From positions 496,001 to 560,000 of the forward strand of contig KZ478059.1 of assembly GCA_002837195.1 (NCBI GenBank): 64,000 nucleotides of DNA, in the 5' to 3' direction. The stretch is from Enterobacterales bacterium CwR94. GTDB taxonomy: Bacteria > Pseudomonadota > Gammaproteobacteria > Enterobacterales > Enterobacteriaceae. The translations under genes were made by a program, and so were the position numbers. This document shows positions 27,801-36,642 of the stretch, piece by piece. A model generated the notes under the pieces. That model was not told where the DNA came from and searched no databases. It saw nothing but the letters and a program-made list of their open reading frames with translations. Within the stretch, counting starts at the first letter, position 1. Each line of letters opens with the position of its first letter.

Positions 27801-28526
27801 TTATTTAATGGTGGATTCGGTCGACACAATGGCGCCGTAATCATTGACCCACTCGAATTTAACGGTTTTACCCGCGGCCGCACCCGCCACATTTAGCTGC
27901 TGCGAACCACCTGGCGTCAGCATATCGCCGTCGGCAGGTTTACGGTTATCACCCTTAATGGACACATTCACTAAAGAGACATGGTATGCAGAAGCATTAC
28001 TTACTTTTACTTGCGTCCCAGCCATACTCCAGCTCAGTGACGTAGCCGCCTCACCTGGTGAGCCTTTCAGACCGCTTGGGCGAAAGAACAGCTTGATGCG
28101 TGAACGAAATGCCATCTGCAACAGGTTTTCACCTGCCCCTTCCGCCTTGGAGGGAATTTCCAGTACGTTGAGCCAGAACACGCTCTCTTTGTCCTGCGGC
28201 AGTGGCTGTCCGGTATAATTGATACGCAGCGCCTGTCCTTTCTTTGGTTCAACGCGGTTAATCGGCGGTGTCAGAATAAAAGGAACACGAATATCCTGGG
28301 GTTTAGCATTAACATCACCATTGTCGATCCAACTTTGTGCCAATACAGGTTCATCACCCTGATTGGTTAATTGCACGGTAATGCTCTTTTCTTTTTGTTC
28401 ATAAATAACACGCGTGCCGCTAATAATGATGCCGGCTTGACTCGTGGCTGAATACAAAGAAAATAGCGCTACGGTAAAGGTTAAAAATAACGATTTACAT
28501 GGTTGAGCAGAACGAATGGAAAACAT
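27801..28526 (-). CDS. periplasmic pilus chaperone, operon 2
   Basis: This FimC-type chaperone has 241 residues from the ATG at 28526, which has TCTGGAG in front. An in-frame start 39 bases earlier would lie in the terminator-like hairpin and is rejected. The signal peptide ends near ATSQA. The first Ig domain starts GIIISGTRVIYEQKEKSITVQLTN. The cleft Lys is in MAFRSRIKLFFRP, and the second domain ends FEWVNDYGAIVSTESTIK. It escorts the pilin and adhesins of its own operon. It sits between the pilin and usher genes. Confidence 0.9.
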   Translation of the reverse strand: MFSIRSAQPCKSLFLTFTVALFSLYSATSQAGIIISGTRVIYEQKEKSITVQLTNQGDEPVLAQSWIDNGDVNAKPQDIRVPFILTPPINRVEPKKGQALRINYTGQPLPQDKESVFWLNVLEIPSKAEGAGENLLQMAFRSRIKLFFRPSGLKGSPGEAATSLSWSMAGTQVKVSNASAYHVSLVNVSIKGDNRKPADGDMLTPGGSQQLNVAGAAAGKTVKFEWVNDYGAIVSTESTIK

Positions 28527-28539
28527 AATAACTCCAGAT

Positions 28540-28561
28540 AAAAAAGGGGGCCGTTGCCCCC
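28540..28561 (-). terminator. attenuator-like hairpin between pilin and chaperone, operon 2
   Basis: On the minus strand GGGGGC-AACG-GCCCCC is followed by TTTTTTA. It lies 7 bases after the pilin stop and just before the chaperone ribosome binding site. It is a complete intrinsic-terminator shape, so most transcripts may end after the pilin gene. Confidence 0.75.
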
Positions 28562-28568
28562 TCAATAA

Positions 28569-29108
28569 TTATTTGTACTGAATTGAGTAAACAACGCTGC
28601 TCACAACAGTACCAGGGCCAGTTGCATCAGTAGCGTAATATGCAACACTGTAAGGCAGTACAGCAGTGCCGCTTGCAACATCCAGGTAAGTGGTGTTAGC
28701 GATCTGGCTTGCATCACCCACTTTGATCACGCCTTGTGCGCCGGAACCATCAGACAGTTGCAACTGAACATTGCTCGCAGAACCGGTGGTGTTTTTTAGA
28801 CGGCCAGATGCTGAATCAACAGTAGAGCCTGCTTCATAGTAGGCAGATGCGGTTTTCAGAACACCGGCACAGTTGCTCAGGTTGATGTTATAAAAGGTTT
28901 CGCCTTTAACTACACCTGCAGCATTCAGCAGAGAGGTGCTCAGAATAGGCAACTGAACGGTTGCGCTTGGACCTTTACCATCAACAGACGCATCACAAGT
29001 GGTTGCAGTCAGTTCACCGTTAAAGGTGATGGTGCCAGAGGAAGCAGCGTGAGCAGCAGAAGTTGCCATCATTGCAGCTAATGCAGAAAGTGCGATAATC
29101 TTTTTCAT
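28569..29108 (-). CDS. major fimbrial subunit (type 1-like), operon 2
   Basis: This 179-residue pilin has a signal peptide ending TSAAHA. The mature N-terminus ASSGTITFNGELTATTCDA holds the first Cys, LSNCAGV the second, and the terminal strand VVYSIQYK carries the penultimate aromatic of chaperone recognition. It is the first gene of a minus-strand operon that runs pilin, chaperone, usher, adhesin. Its sequence differs substantially from the pilin of operon 1, although the signal peptides and layout are alike. Confidence 0.9.
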   Translation of the reverse strand: MKKIIALSALAAMMATSAAHAASSGTITFNGELTATTCDASVDGKGPSATVQLPILSTSLLNAAGVVKGETFYNINLSNCAGVLKTASAYYEAGSTVDSASGRLKNTTGSASNVQLQLSDGSGAQGVIKVGDASQIANTTYLDVASGTAVLPYSVAYYATDATGPGTVVSSVVYSIQYK

Positions 29109-29751
29109 TTAATTGGTCCTAGAGTAGTGTCATGTTTCGGCGTAGTCCTTTATCTTTTTAAGACCATTTTCGAAACTATTGCATCAGCCAGTGAATCTGG
29201 CTTCGTTACATATAAACAGAGGTAAATTTCCCCGCTTATACAAAATAAGTTTGCTTAAAGGTGTTCCTTAGCAAGTGAGATTATTCTGTCACTAAAAAGA
29301 AATTGTCTAAATGGGAATCAAACTACGCGTTGGTAGGGAGTGGACTACGCACTCAGAACTTTCTGCCTAAAAAGTGCTATTTTTGATTAAAAACAGGAGT
29401 TTGAAAGGATGGGGTGATTGCTCTGATAGGCAAAATGTATCAAGGCAGATAACAGAATACCGCGCTATTCGATGTCTGAATGTTAATTTTTATAAAAATA
29501 TTGCTGAATAAAAATAAAAAACGTATTCACTGCACGGTAATTGTCTCTGCTTAATATATTTAACTTATTAAAACGCAAAGCATTAATACCGTAATGGCCG
29601 ACAATACCGAGGGTATAAAAACGTCCTACAAATCCATTTATTCGCTTAATGACGTAGCGGTTCCCTGATGAAAGCGCATCTGTCAGCCTCTTTTCTATTG
29701 AACATCGCCGCCAGAGGAACGCAGAGATGCACTCTATCCCCGCATCTCCCT
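29109..29751. promoter_or_regulatory. AT-rich control region of fimbrial operon 2
   Basis: The 640 bases upstream of the second pilin gene are AT-rich and contain no convincing gene. Several TATAAA-like and poly-A/T patches occur, as in H-NS-silenced fimbrial promoters. I found no invertible-switch repeats. A short open frame at 29668-29883 on the plus strand is antisense to the next gene and is not counted. Confidence 0.35.
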
Positions 29752-30060
29752 TTACTGTCGCCGCCCTTTAGTGACCGATACCGACCAGTTGAAATCGTTA
29801 ACTTCACTTGCCGTCATGGCCTCAGGTTTTTTCTTTTTCACAGGCCGCTTTGCCTTCTCAGCCTTTGCCTTTTCCCGCGCTAATTTTGCGACCATCACCG
29901 TTTGTCGTGCCTCTGCGGTAAACGCCTTCTGTTTTTTACTGTCGGGTTCTGCGCCCGTACGTTGCCGGTATTTTTCCATTAAGGCGTTAACGGCTTCATC
30001 TACAGCCAGACGTTCACCGGCATCAAACTGATCGATGGAGATCATCTTTTTATCGTTCAT
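29752..30060 (-). CDS. small highly charged protein, unknown
   Basis: This 102-residue cytosolic protein has an acidic first half (ISIDQFDAGERLAVDEAVNALMEKY) and a lysine/alanine-rich second half (KLAREKAKAEKAKRPVKKKKPEA). The second half is likely to be a basic helix that could bind nucleic acid. No known domain is recognised and no signal peptide is present. The start ATG follows AAAGGGACAGCGACA, a usable ribosome binding site. The lysine block may cause ribosome pausing. It lies between fimbrial operon 2 and the VF530 gene, divergent from the latter. Confidence 0.55.
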   Translation of the reverse strand: MNDKKMISIDQFDAGERLAVDEAVNALMEKYRQRTGAEPDSKKQKAFTAEARQTVMVAKLAREKAKAEKAKRPVKKKKPEAMTASEVNDFNWSVSVTKGRRQ

Positions 30061-30230
30061 TGTCGCTGTCCCTTTTTGCCTCTGATGTCATGAGTGTACC
30101 TCATTACGGCAACACTTATCGTTGCTGTAGCGATTAGGCCCTCGCTGTCGCCGCGTTTTTCGCCCTCTGCGCGCCTTGCATCCCTCCTTATTGCTCAGTA
30201 TGGTGAGCAAAATTTTTCAGGAATATCGCA

Positions 30231-30518
30231 ATGACTGCCCATTCTTCAAAAGATCCTTTGCACGGCGTGACGCTTGAAATGCAAGTCAATGCCTTAGTGG
30301 CCCGTCTCGGCTGGGCTGAGCTAAGCCAACACATCAATATCAATTGTTTTAAGAATGACCCCAGTGTGAAATCCAGCCTCAAATTTTTGCGCCGTACGCC
30401 GTGGGCGCGCGCAGAAGTTGAAGCGCTGTATCTTGATACATTGAATACGCCTCTGGAAGTAAAACCTGCACAGGCGGCTGCCAACCCGTGGGCGAACAGC
30501 CGTATAAAGAAACCGTGA
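30231..30518 (+). CDS. VF530/DUF2132 family DNA-binding-like protein
   Basis: This 95-residue protein matches the VF530 family: [57 protein letters not shown]. The TPWAR(E/A)KVE ending and the SSLKFLR segment are the family's hallmarks. From what I recall, the structural prototype comes from Vibrio fischeri and a DNA-binding role was proposed. The ATG has AGGA about 9 bases before it. The stop codon TGA directly abuts the TCA (reverse stop) of the next gene, so the two convergent genes share no spacer. Confidence 0.85.
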   Translation: MTAHSSKDPLHGVTLEMQVNALVARLGWAELSQHININCFKNDPSVKSSLKFLRRTPWARAEVEALYLDTLNTPLEVKPAQAAANPWANSRIKKP

Positions 30519-31766
30519 TCAGAAAGACGCGCTGACAGAAATCGCACCGCTCAGGTTCGTCTGGTGGCTTTTATCCCACTGACGCCCCACTTCTGCACCG
30601 ACAGACCAGTTTTCATTTAACTGATAACGCCCACCGGTTTTCAGTGTGAAAACGCGTTGCCCCTCATTTTGCACTTCACTGCTAAAGGTCTGTCGTGTGC
30701 TAAAGCTAAAGCGTGCTTGTTCATGTAGGTTTTTGGCTTTGAACTCTCGCTCTTGAAGGAGTTGTAGCCAGGTGTGCAGCGATTGTTTGTCGGTCAATGC
30801 CCATTGGGCTTGCCATTCGGCTCCCACCTGACCACGCAAAGAGGTCACCCCCCGCTGGCCCATGATAAAAGCACCGGCCTCTCCCTGTTCTTTAATGGCA
30901 TTGCGCGTTAAGCGGGTATATTGCATACCCACCACCGGGCCAAGGCTGGAATGTTCAGTGAGCGCCCAGCGATACCCACCAGCCAGAGTCAATGCTTTGG
31001 AATAGCCTTTCCACTCCGCACGATAAAGCACCTCTTCTTCTCGCGTTGCCTGCGCGGCTTCTCGCCCCACACGCAGACTGCTGGAAACCCAGCCTCCGCG
31101 TCTGCTATCGGGCATATAGCGCATTTGTAATCCGGCGCTAACGCTATTGGCATCGCCTTTATCTGTTGGTGTAGCGCGGATTTTTACCGTTTGACGCCCG
31201 ATCACGGCGTGCCAGCCTACAGACAGGCCCTCTATGGCGCTCAGCGGCAGATCAGCCCCCAGCAATAAACCATAACTGGCCATGTTGTAATGCGTCTCTG
31301 GGGTGCTGCCTGAACGCTGCCGATTTTCGCCATACAACAGTGCAAAGGCACCTTTTGCCGGGCGTATCTCTAATGCTGCAGTTAACTGTTTTTCATGCTG
31401 CAAGCTGCTTAGCAGCATCAGGTTATAAATGGCAGGATTGTGCGCAAAGAGTCCGGGTAAATTAATCCCTTCGCCCTCATCGCGTTCATCGTCTCCCACC
31501 AAGCCGATATACATGCGGCGGATGTTCAAGCGGGTGCGATCGACCAACCGATCTAAGGCTCTGCTGGCCGGTGATTCTTCTTCCTTTTGGATCAATGCCT
31601 CTCTTGAGCGTGTTGGGCAGCTGTATTCAGGAATAAAATCGCATTGGCGAAAATCGTAGGATGAGAGGTCTGGATTTTCAACGGGGGCGGCGGGAAGTTC
31701 ATGTCCCAATGCCATAGAGGGGAGAAAAACGAGCACAAACGGTACGTAGTAACTTCCCTGATACAT
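30519..31766 (-). CDS. passenger-less autotransporter beta-barrel protein
   Basis: This protein of about 415 residues has a signal peptide (YQGSYYVPFVLVFLPSMALG) and a short 100-residue linker with two cysteines (RQCDFIPEYSCPTRS). A domain from about residue 120 to the end reads as an autotransporter translocator: repeated amphipathic strands such as ASYGLLLGADLPLS, GYRWALTEHSSLGPVVGMQYT, QVGAEWQAQWALTDKQSL and WSVGAEVGRQWDK, with a terminal Phe (SASF). No passenger is present. The ATG at 31766 has GAGGG in front. It may be a stand-alone outer-membrane porin or adhesin-like barrel, or a decayed autotransporter. It is convergent with the VF530 gene. Confidence 0.7.
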   Translation of the reverse strand: MYQGSYYVPFVLVFLPSMALGHELPAAPVENPDLSSYDFRQCDFIPEYSCPTRSREALIQKEEESPASRALDRLVDRTRLNIRRMYIGLVGDDERDEGEGINLPGLFAHNPAIYNLMLLSSLQHEKQLTAALEIRPAKGAFALLYGENRQRSGSTPETHYNMASYGLLLGADLPLSAIEGLSVGWHAVIGRQTVKIRATPTDKGDANSVSAGLQMRYMPDSRRGGWVSSSLRVGREAAQATREEEVLYRAEWKGYSKALTLAGGYRWALTEHSSLGPVVGMQYTRLTRNAIKEQGEAGAFIMGQRGVTSLRGQVGAEWQAQWALTDKQSLHTWLQLLQEREFKAKNLHEQARFSFSTRQTFSSEVQNEGQRVFTLKTGGRYQLNENWSVGAEVGRQWDKSHQTNLSGAISVSASF

Positions 31767-32304
31767 TCGATCCCTCACATATTTTCAATGTGTTAAATTG
31801 AAACTGGCATCCTGCACAAGATTCTGCATCACTGTCACAGTGAACGGTTTACATTACCGGTTATATTAACATAAATTTTACTTTAAGATGATAACCATAG
31901 CGCCACAGGGTTTTAGGAGAGCAAAACACTGAACGCGCGCCTTTCTCAGTCTTTCATTTGAGAGCAGATACCAAAGCCAGTATAAAATCCGCCTTTTATA
32001 CCGCCAATTTCGTCAGGATATTTTTTTTTTTGCAAAGAATTATTGTCATGCACAACATATTGCTTCATCCTCTGCCTTATCGGTGACCTTGTCACCTTTC
32101 TGTTCACGACAGTAATTCCCCCTAAACGCCCTTTCATCCCCTGTCATTGCTCGCTTTCTTGCTACACTTCAGATACATCTGAGTCTCATGTAGTCCATTT
32201 CCTACTTATTGCTAATATTGATCCTGCTATCTGATTGGATTTTTGAGGAAACATCCTAAAATTGTCGAATAATTTCTAATACAAGCCATTTTGGAGAACC
32301 TCGC
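31767..32304. promoter_or_regulatory. intergenic region with hairpin and T-run
   Basis: This region holds no gene. It must carry the promoters of the beta-barrel gene (minus) and the EvgA-like gene (plus). An inverted repeat GTATAAAA-TCCGCC-TTTTATAC lies at 31980-32001. A homopolymeric run of about 12 T residues is near 32020-32032, unusual in this genome segment. It may be prone to slippage but lies outside genes. Confidence 0.4.
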
Positions 32305-32928
32305 ATGGCAGACATTTTGATTATTGACGATCATCCCGTCGCTCGTCTCGCTGTGAGAATGCTGCTTGAGAAGGATGGTCACAACATCGTTGCGGAAGCA
32401 GGAGAAGGTTACCAGGCCCTGCGACTGGCGAACGAGCATCGGCCAGAACTGATCATTGTCGACCTCGATATTCCCGGTATCAGCGGAATTGAATTGATTG
32501 AGAAACTGCGTGCTGCAGAGTTCCAGTGCGGCATTTTAGTCCTCACCGCCCGTGATGATGACCACTATCTCAGTCGTTGCATGAGCATTGGTGCGGATGG
32601 CTTTGTCGGCAAACGTAACAACCTGGAAGAGCTGGGCGACGCGGTACGCGCCGTGATGCGCGGCTACGCCTATTTTCCACTCAAGCGCAAAGACACGCCG
32701 ACCAGCAAAATTCCAGAAGTTGAAATTGTTGCCATTAAAAACCTTTCCAGCCGCGAGCTGCAGGTGCTGCGTTACCTGGCTCGTGGTGAAAAACTGATTG
32801 ATATTTCAGATAAAATGCACATTAGCAATAAGACGGTAAGCACCTATAAAACCCGCATCTTATCGAAACTCGAATTGCACACGACCCTTGAACTGATTGA
32901 TTTTGCTCGCCGCCATCAACTGGACTAA
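32305..32928 (+). CDS. evgA: EvgA-like NarL/FixJ-family response regulator
   Basis: This 207-residue DNA-binding response regulator has a receiver domain with acidic pocket Asp8-Asp9 and phospho-acceptor Asp53 (IIVDLDIPG), and Lys103 in GFVGKRNN. A LuxR-type HTH occupies the C-terminal 65 residues (LSSRELQVLRYLARGE...ISNKTVSTYKTRILSKLEL). The length, the KTVSTYK recognition helix and the large tripartite kinase encoded directly after it fit EvgA of E. coli, which activates acid-resistance and drug-efflux genes. Targets here are unknown; the nearby beta-barrel and fimbrial genes are candidates. GGAG lies before the ATG. Confidence 0.78.
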   Translation: MADILIIDDHPVARLAVRMLLEKDGHNIVAEAGEGYQALRLANEHRPELIIVDLDIPGISGIELIEKLRAAEFQCGILVLTARDDDHYLSRCMSIGADGFVGKRNNLEELGDAVRAVMRGYAYFPLKRKDTPTSKIPEVEIVAIKNLSSRELQVLRYLARGEKLIDISDKMHISNKTVSTYKTRILSKLELHTTLELIDFARRHQLD

Positions 32929-32932
32929 CCCT

Positions 32933-35900
32933 GTGAAAAAACTCCTGTTACTTTTGCTTGTTTTTTGGATTGGTGGTGCGCTGGCTCAAAACTCGGGAGA
33001 ACCCTCGAAGCTGCGCGTCGTCAGCCGTGAAAGTTACGAACCGGTTGAGTTAAACCTGGATGATGCTGACTGGCGTTGGCTGGGCCAAAAACGCCTGATG
33101 AAGGTCGCCGTATGGCGCCCGGAGATCCCGCCGTTAGATCTTTATACCCAGGAAGGTCAATACGAGGGGATGACGGCCGATTATCTGTACCTGATCTCGC
33201 AATCTTTAGGCGTGCGTATGGAAGTATTAGAATACCCTGCGCGAGAAAGAGCATTGATGGCGCTCAATAACCATGAAGTCGATTTGATGGTTGATACGTC
33301 CGGTAAAATACTGCCTCAACAAAGTGACTTACGGCTGTCAAAGAGCTTTATCAGCGATCATCCGGTGCTGGTACACCGCAAGCGCATTCCCGGCGAACTG
33401 TTTAAATATACTCCCGGCATGCGTATGGCGATTGCGCGCTGGTATGTGGACGATGCCTGGTTAGAAGAGAACTTCCCCGGCGTGCGTATTATGCACTTCG
33501 ACACCGATGCAGAAGCCATGGCCTCCGTGGCCTTCAATGACAACGACTTCTTTATCGGCAATCTGGTCACCTCCTCTTTCCTGCTGGATCGCAACTACAC
33601 CAATCTGCTGGAGTTCCAAACCGTGTATCCAGAACGCGATACCGGCAGTCGCTTTGTCATGCGCAAGGGAGAAGAAGCCCTGTTACGCACGGTAAACATC
33701 GCGCTCAGTTCGATTTCAGGCTCCCAGAAACAGGTCATCATGCAGCAGTGGAGCGAAGGTGCCGATATGTGGCGCTTACGTAAGCAGATTGAGTTCAGCC
33801 GCATTGAACAAAACTGGATTACCAACCATCCTGAGGTCAAAGTCTCCGTCAATCCGTTTTATGCCCCTTTCACTATGACCGACTCGCAAGGGCATTTTTA
33901 CGGGGTCACCGCCGATATTTTGCGACTGATTCGCCAGCGCACGGGCATTCATTTCGAGCCGGTTTCCGCTGAATCACTTCCCGATATGCAAGACCAGGTG
34001 ATTTCTGGCGAAACGTTGTTTATTGGTGCGTTGAGTCACAGTGAAGAACGAAATTCGTCGATGTTGTTTACCCGTCCCTACTTTGAATCCCCGTTTGTCA
34101 CGGTGGTGCGTGAAGATGCGCCACGGACAGAAGAGTTGCCGACCGGCGCTCGCGTGGCACTGGTGAAAGACAATTCACTGATTCCTGTGCTATTGGCGTC
34201 GCATCCGGGTATTAAAATTATCGAAACCCCGAATGCCAGTATTGCCATGCAATATGTAATTGAAAATAAAGCGGATGTCGCGGTGCACACCCTCTTCGGC
34301 GCCAATTACATGGTTGACCGCTATTTTAAAGGACAACTGAAAATTGCCGGTCGTATTGGCAATCGCAGCGCTGCCATCAGTTTTGCCGTTGCCCGTAATC
34401 AGCCTGAACTCCTTAGTATCCTGAACAAGGCGCTGGAGAACATCTCGCCTTCGGACATCAATAACATCATTAAAAAGTGGCAAATTCGCCCGGATGTTCG
34501 CCTGGACACCTGGGAGATTTACCGCAAGCAGTTTTGGCTGGTCTCCGGTATCGCCGCCATCCTGATGCTGATTTCACTGTTGTGGATTTTGTCACTGCGC
34601 CGTGAAATCAAAGCACGTAAACGCGCGGAAGGCAGTCTCCATGCGCAGCTAAAATTTAATGAAACCCTGATTAACACCTTACCGGTGCCGGTGTTTGTCA
34701 CCGATGACAAAGGTGAAATCAGGCTTTTCAACCAGTCATTACGCGACTTTTTTAAAGACTCCTCTCCTTCGTTGTGTGCCAGCTTGCTGGATGATGAATC
34801 CCATCCGCTGCATTCCGTCTGGCAGGAAGCCAAAGAGAACAGCGCAGAGACGGGAACAGAAGAGACAGATAACCAGACTCAGACGCGGTATACGCAGTTG
34901 GATAATGGCCAGCAACAGCGCAGTGTGATTCTGCATGCCGTTTCCTATACCGACGATCCCGAGATGCCCGGTGGCATGATCTGCACATGGATCGATGTGA
35001 CCGAGCATGAAGAGCTAAACAGCGCACTGTCAGAAGCGCGCGAACGCGCCGAGCAAGCGAACCGCGCGAAGAGTACCTTCCTGGCGACCATGAGTCATGA
35101 AATCCGCACGCCGGTCAGCGCGATCATTGGCTTGCTGGAACTGGCGGTGAAAACGTCGCAACCGCAGGTGGAAAAGGAAGAAAGCATTCGCGTTGCCTGG
35201 GAGTCCGCACGCAGTTTAATGGGGCTGATTGGCGACATTTTAGATATGGCGCGCATTGAATCGGGCCGCCTGGAATTAGCGCCGGAATGGGTGCGCACCA
35301 CCGATTTACTCCCCCCGGTCATTCGTGTGTTTGAAGGTTTGGCACGCCAAAAAAGTTTGCGCTTAAACAGCACACTGCCGCCCTTCTTACCTTATGAAGT
35401 GTTTATTGACCCCTTGCGTTTCCGTCAGGTGCTGTCAAACCTGGTGAGTAATGCGATCAAGTTCAGTGAAAAAGGCGGCATCACCGTTGATTTAGATATT
35501 CTGAATGGGCAAACCGCAGAACAAGGCCAGTTGCGTATTAGTGTGCAAGACTCTGGCCGCGGCATTGCACAAGATGACCTGGTGGATATCTTTGACCCTT
35601 GGGTGCAAACCCGTGCAGGAAAAACGCAGAGTGGTTCGGGTCTGGGTCTCGCGATTTGTGCGCAACTGGTGCATATGATGAGCGGACATATAGAGATGAA
35701 GAGTCAGTTGGGCAAAGGCACGCAGGTGATCTTCACCATTCCAGTGGAAATTCACTCGGAACGTAGCGAGCCACAGCCAGAACTGCCTACGGTCGATATC
35801 TCGCATGAGCACATTCCGTTGCGCATTCTGGCGGTGGATGACTATCCTGCTAACCGCATGTTACTGCGTAGCCAGTTATTGCATCTGGGCCACAGCGTGA

Positions 35901-36580
35901 CTGAAGCCGAGGACGGCGAAGAAGGCTGGGCCAAATGGCAGGAAGGTGAATTTGATGTGGTGATTACAGATTGCAGCATGCCTGGCATGGATGGTCTGGC
36001 GCTCACGCGCATGATCCGCCAACATCAAACCCGACCGGTGATTATTATGGGACTCACGGCCAACGCCTGGCCTGAAGAGCGCAGCCGCTGTTTGGCTGCC
36101 GGGATGGATGAGTGCTTGTTTAAGCCGCTTCAGCTTCCGCAACTCGAAGCCCTGTTAGATGAGGCCGCCCGGTTACGCAATCCCGCTCTGCCGAACTCCC
36201 CTTTGCTGGGTGAACTGCTGAGCTTTGAAGACCTGGCGACCCTCACGCACCACGATGAAAAGATGCGTTATGAATTGCTGGTCATGACCTTGAATAGCAA
36301 TCGGGAAGATTTACAGCAGGCTGCAGATTTGTTTGAACTGGAGGACTGGCCAGAGCTGGCGAAATGTATTCACCGCATCTCGGGTGCGGCACAAATTATC
36401 GGTGCGCGGAGAGCGGAAACCAGTTGCCACTTGCTGGAGAAAACCTGTTTACAGATGGCGGCAGAGTCGATAAGCAAGGATATTTTAACCGAACAGTGGC
36501 AGGAAGCGCGCTATGCCGTGGTTGAACTCAACACGGGCATTGAACACTGGCTGAGTATGCAGCTCCCTTCCCAACAGTAA
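32933..36580 (+). CDS. evgS: EvgS-like tripartite hybrid sensor histidine kinase
   Basis: This kinase has 1215 residues from a GTG at 32933, 5 bases after the regulator's stop; a TTG start 36 bases upstream would bury the signal peptide. Domains in order are: signal peptide (KKLLLLLLVFWIGGALA), two periplasmic SBP_bac_3 sensor modules (about 50-520), a TM helix (FWLVSGIAAILMLISLLWIL), PAS, HisKA (His722 in MSHEIRTP), HATPase (NLVSNAIKF, GSGLGLAI), receiver (Asp1013 in VITDCSMPGMDG) and Hpt (His1147 in CIHRISGAAQ). These positions are close to those I remember for E. coli EvgS. It relays phosphate to the adjacent regulator. The environmental signal is not visible in the sequence. Confidence 0.82.
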   Translation: MKKLLLLLLVFWIGGALAQNSGEPSKLRVVSRESYEPVELNLDDADWRWLGQKRLMKVAVWRPEIPPLDLYTQEGQYEGMTADYLYLISQSLGVRMEVLEYPARERALMALNNHEVDLMVDTSGKILPQQSDLRLSKSFISDHPVLVHRKRIPGELFKYTPGMRMAIARWYVDDAWLEENFPGVRIMHFDTDAEAMASVAFNDNDFFIGNLVTSSFLLDRNYTNLLEFQTVYPERDTGSRFVMRKGEEALLRTVNIALSSISGSQKQVIMQQWSEGADMWRLRKQIEFSRIEQNWITNHPEVKVSVNPFYAPFTMTDSQGHFYGVTADILRLIRQRTGIHFEPVSAESLPDMQDQVISGETLFIGALSHSEERNSSMLFTRPYFESPFVTVVREDAPRTEELPTGARVALVKDNSLIPVLLASHPGIKIIETPNASIAMQYVIENKADVAVHTLFGANYMVDRYFKGQLKIAGRIGNRSAAISFAVARNQPELLSILNKALENISPSDINNIIKKWQIRPDVRLDTWEIYRKQFWLVSGIAAILMLISLLWILSLRREIKARKRAEGSLHAQLKFNETLINTLPVPVFVTDDKGEIRLFNQSLRDFFKDSSPSLCASLLDDESHPLHSVWQEAKENSAETGTEETDNQTQTRYTQLDNGQQQRSVILHAVSYTDDPEMPGGMICTWIDVTEHEELNSALSEARERAEQANRAKSTFLATMSHEIRTPVSAIIGLLELAVKTSQPQVEKEESIRVAWESARSLMGLIGDILDMARIESGRLELAPEWVRTTDLLPPVIRVFEGLARQKSLRLNSTLPPFLPYEVFIDPLRFRQVLSNLVSNAIKFSEKGGITVDLDILNGQTAEQGQLRISVQDSGRGIAQDDLVDIFDPWVQTRAGKTQSGSGLGLAICAQLVHMMSGHIEMKSQLGKGTQVIFTIPVEIHSERSEPQPELPTVDISHEHIPLRILAVDDYPANRMLLRSQLLHLGHSVTEAEDGEEGWAKWQEGEFDVVITDCSMPGMDGLALTRMIRQHQTRPVIIMGLTANAWPEERSRCLAAGMDECLFKPLQLPQLEALLDEAARLRNPALPNSPLLGELLSFEDLATLTHHDEKMRYELLVMTLNSNREDLQQAADLFELEDWPELAKCIHRISGAAQIIGARRAETSCHLLEKTCLQMAAESISKDILTEQWQEARYAVVELNTGIEHWLSMQLPSQQ

Positions 36581-36642
36581 CACTTTGTACTTTGCAGCGA
36601 GAGGTCACTCTCGCTGCAGAATCCATGGTCACTCATGTCGCC

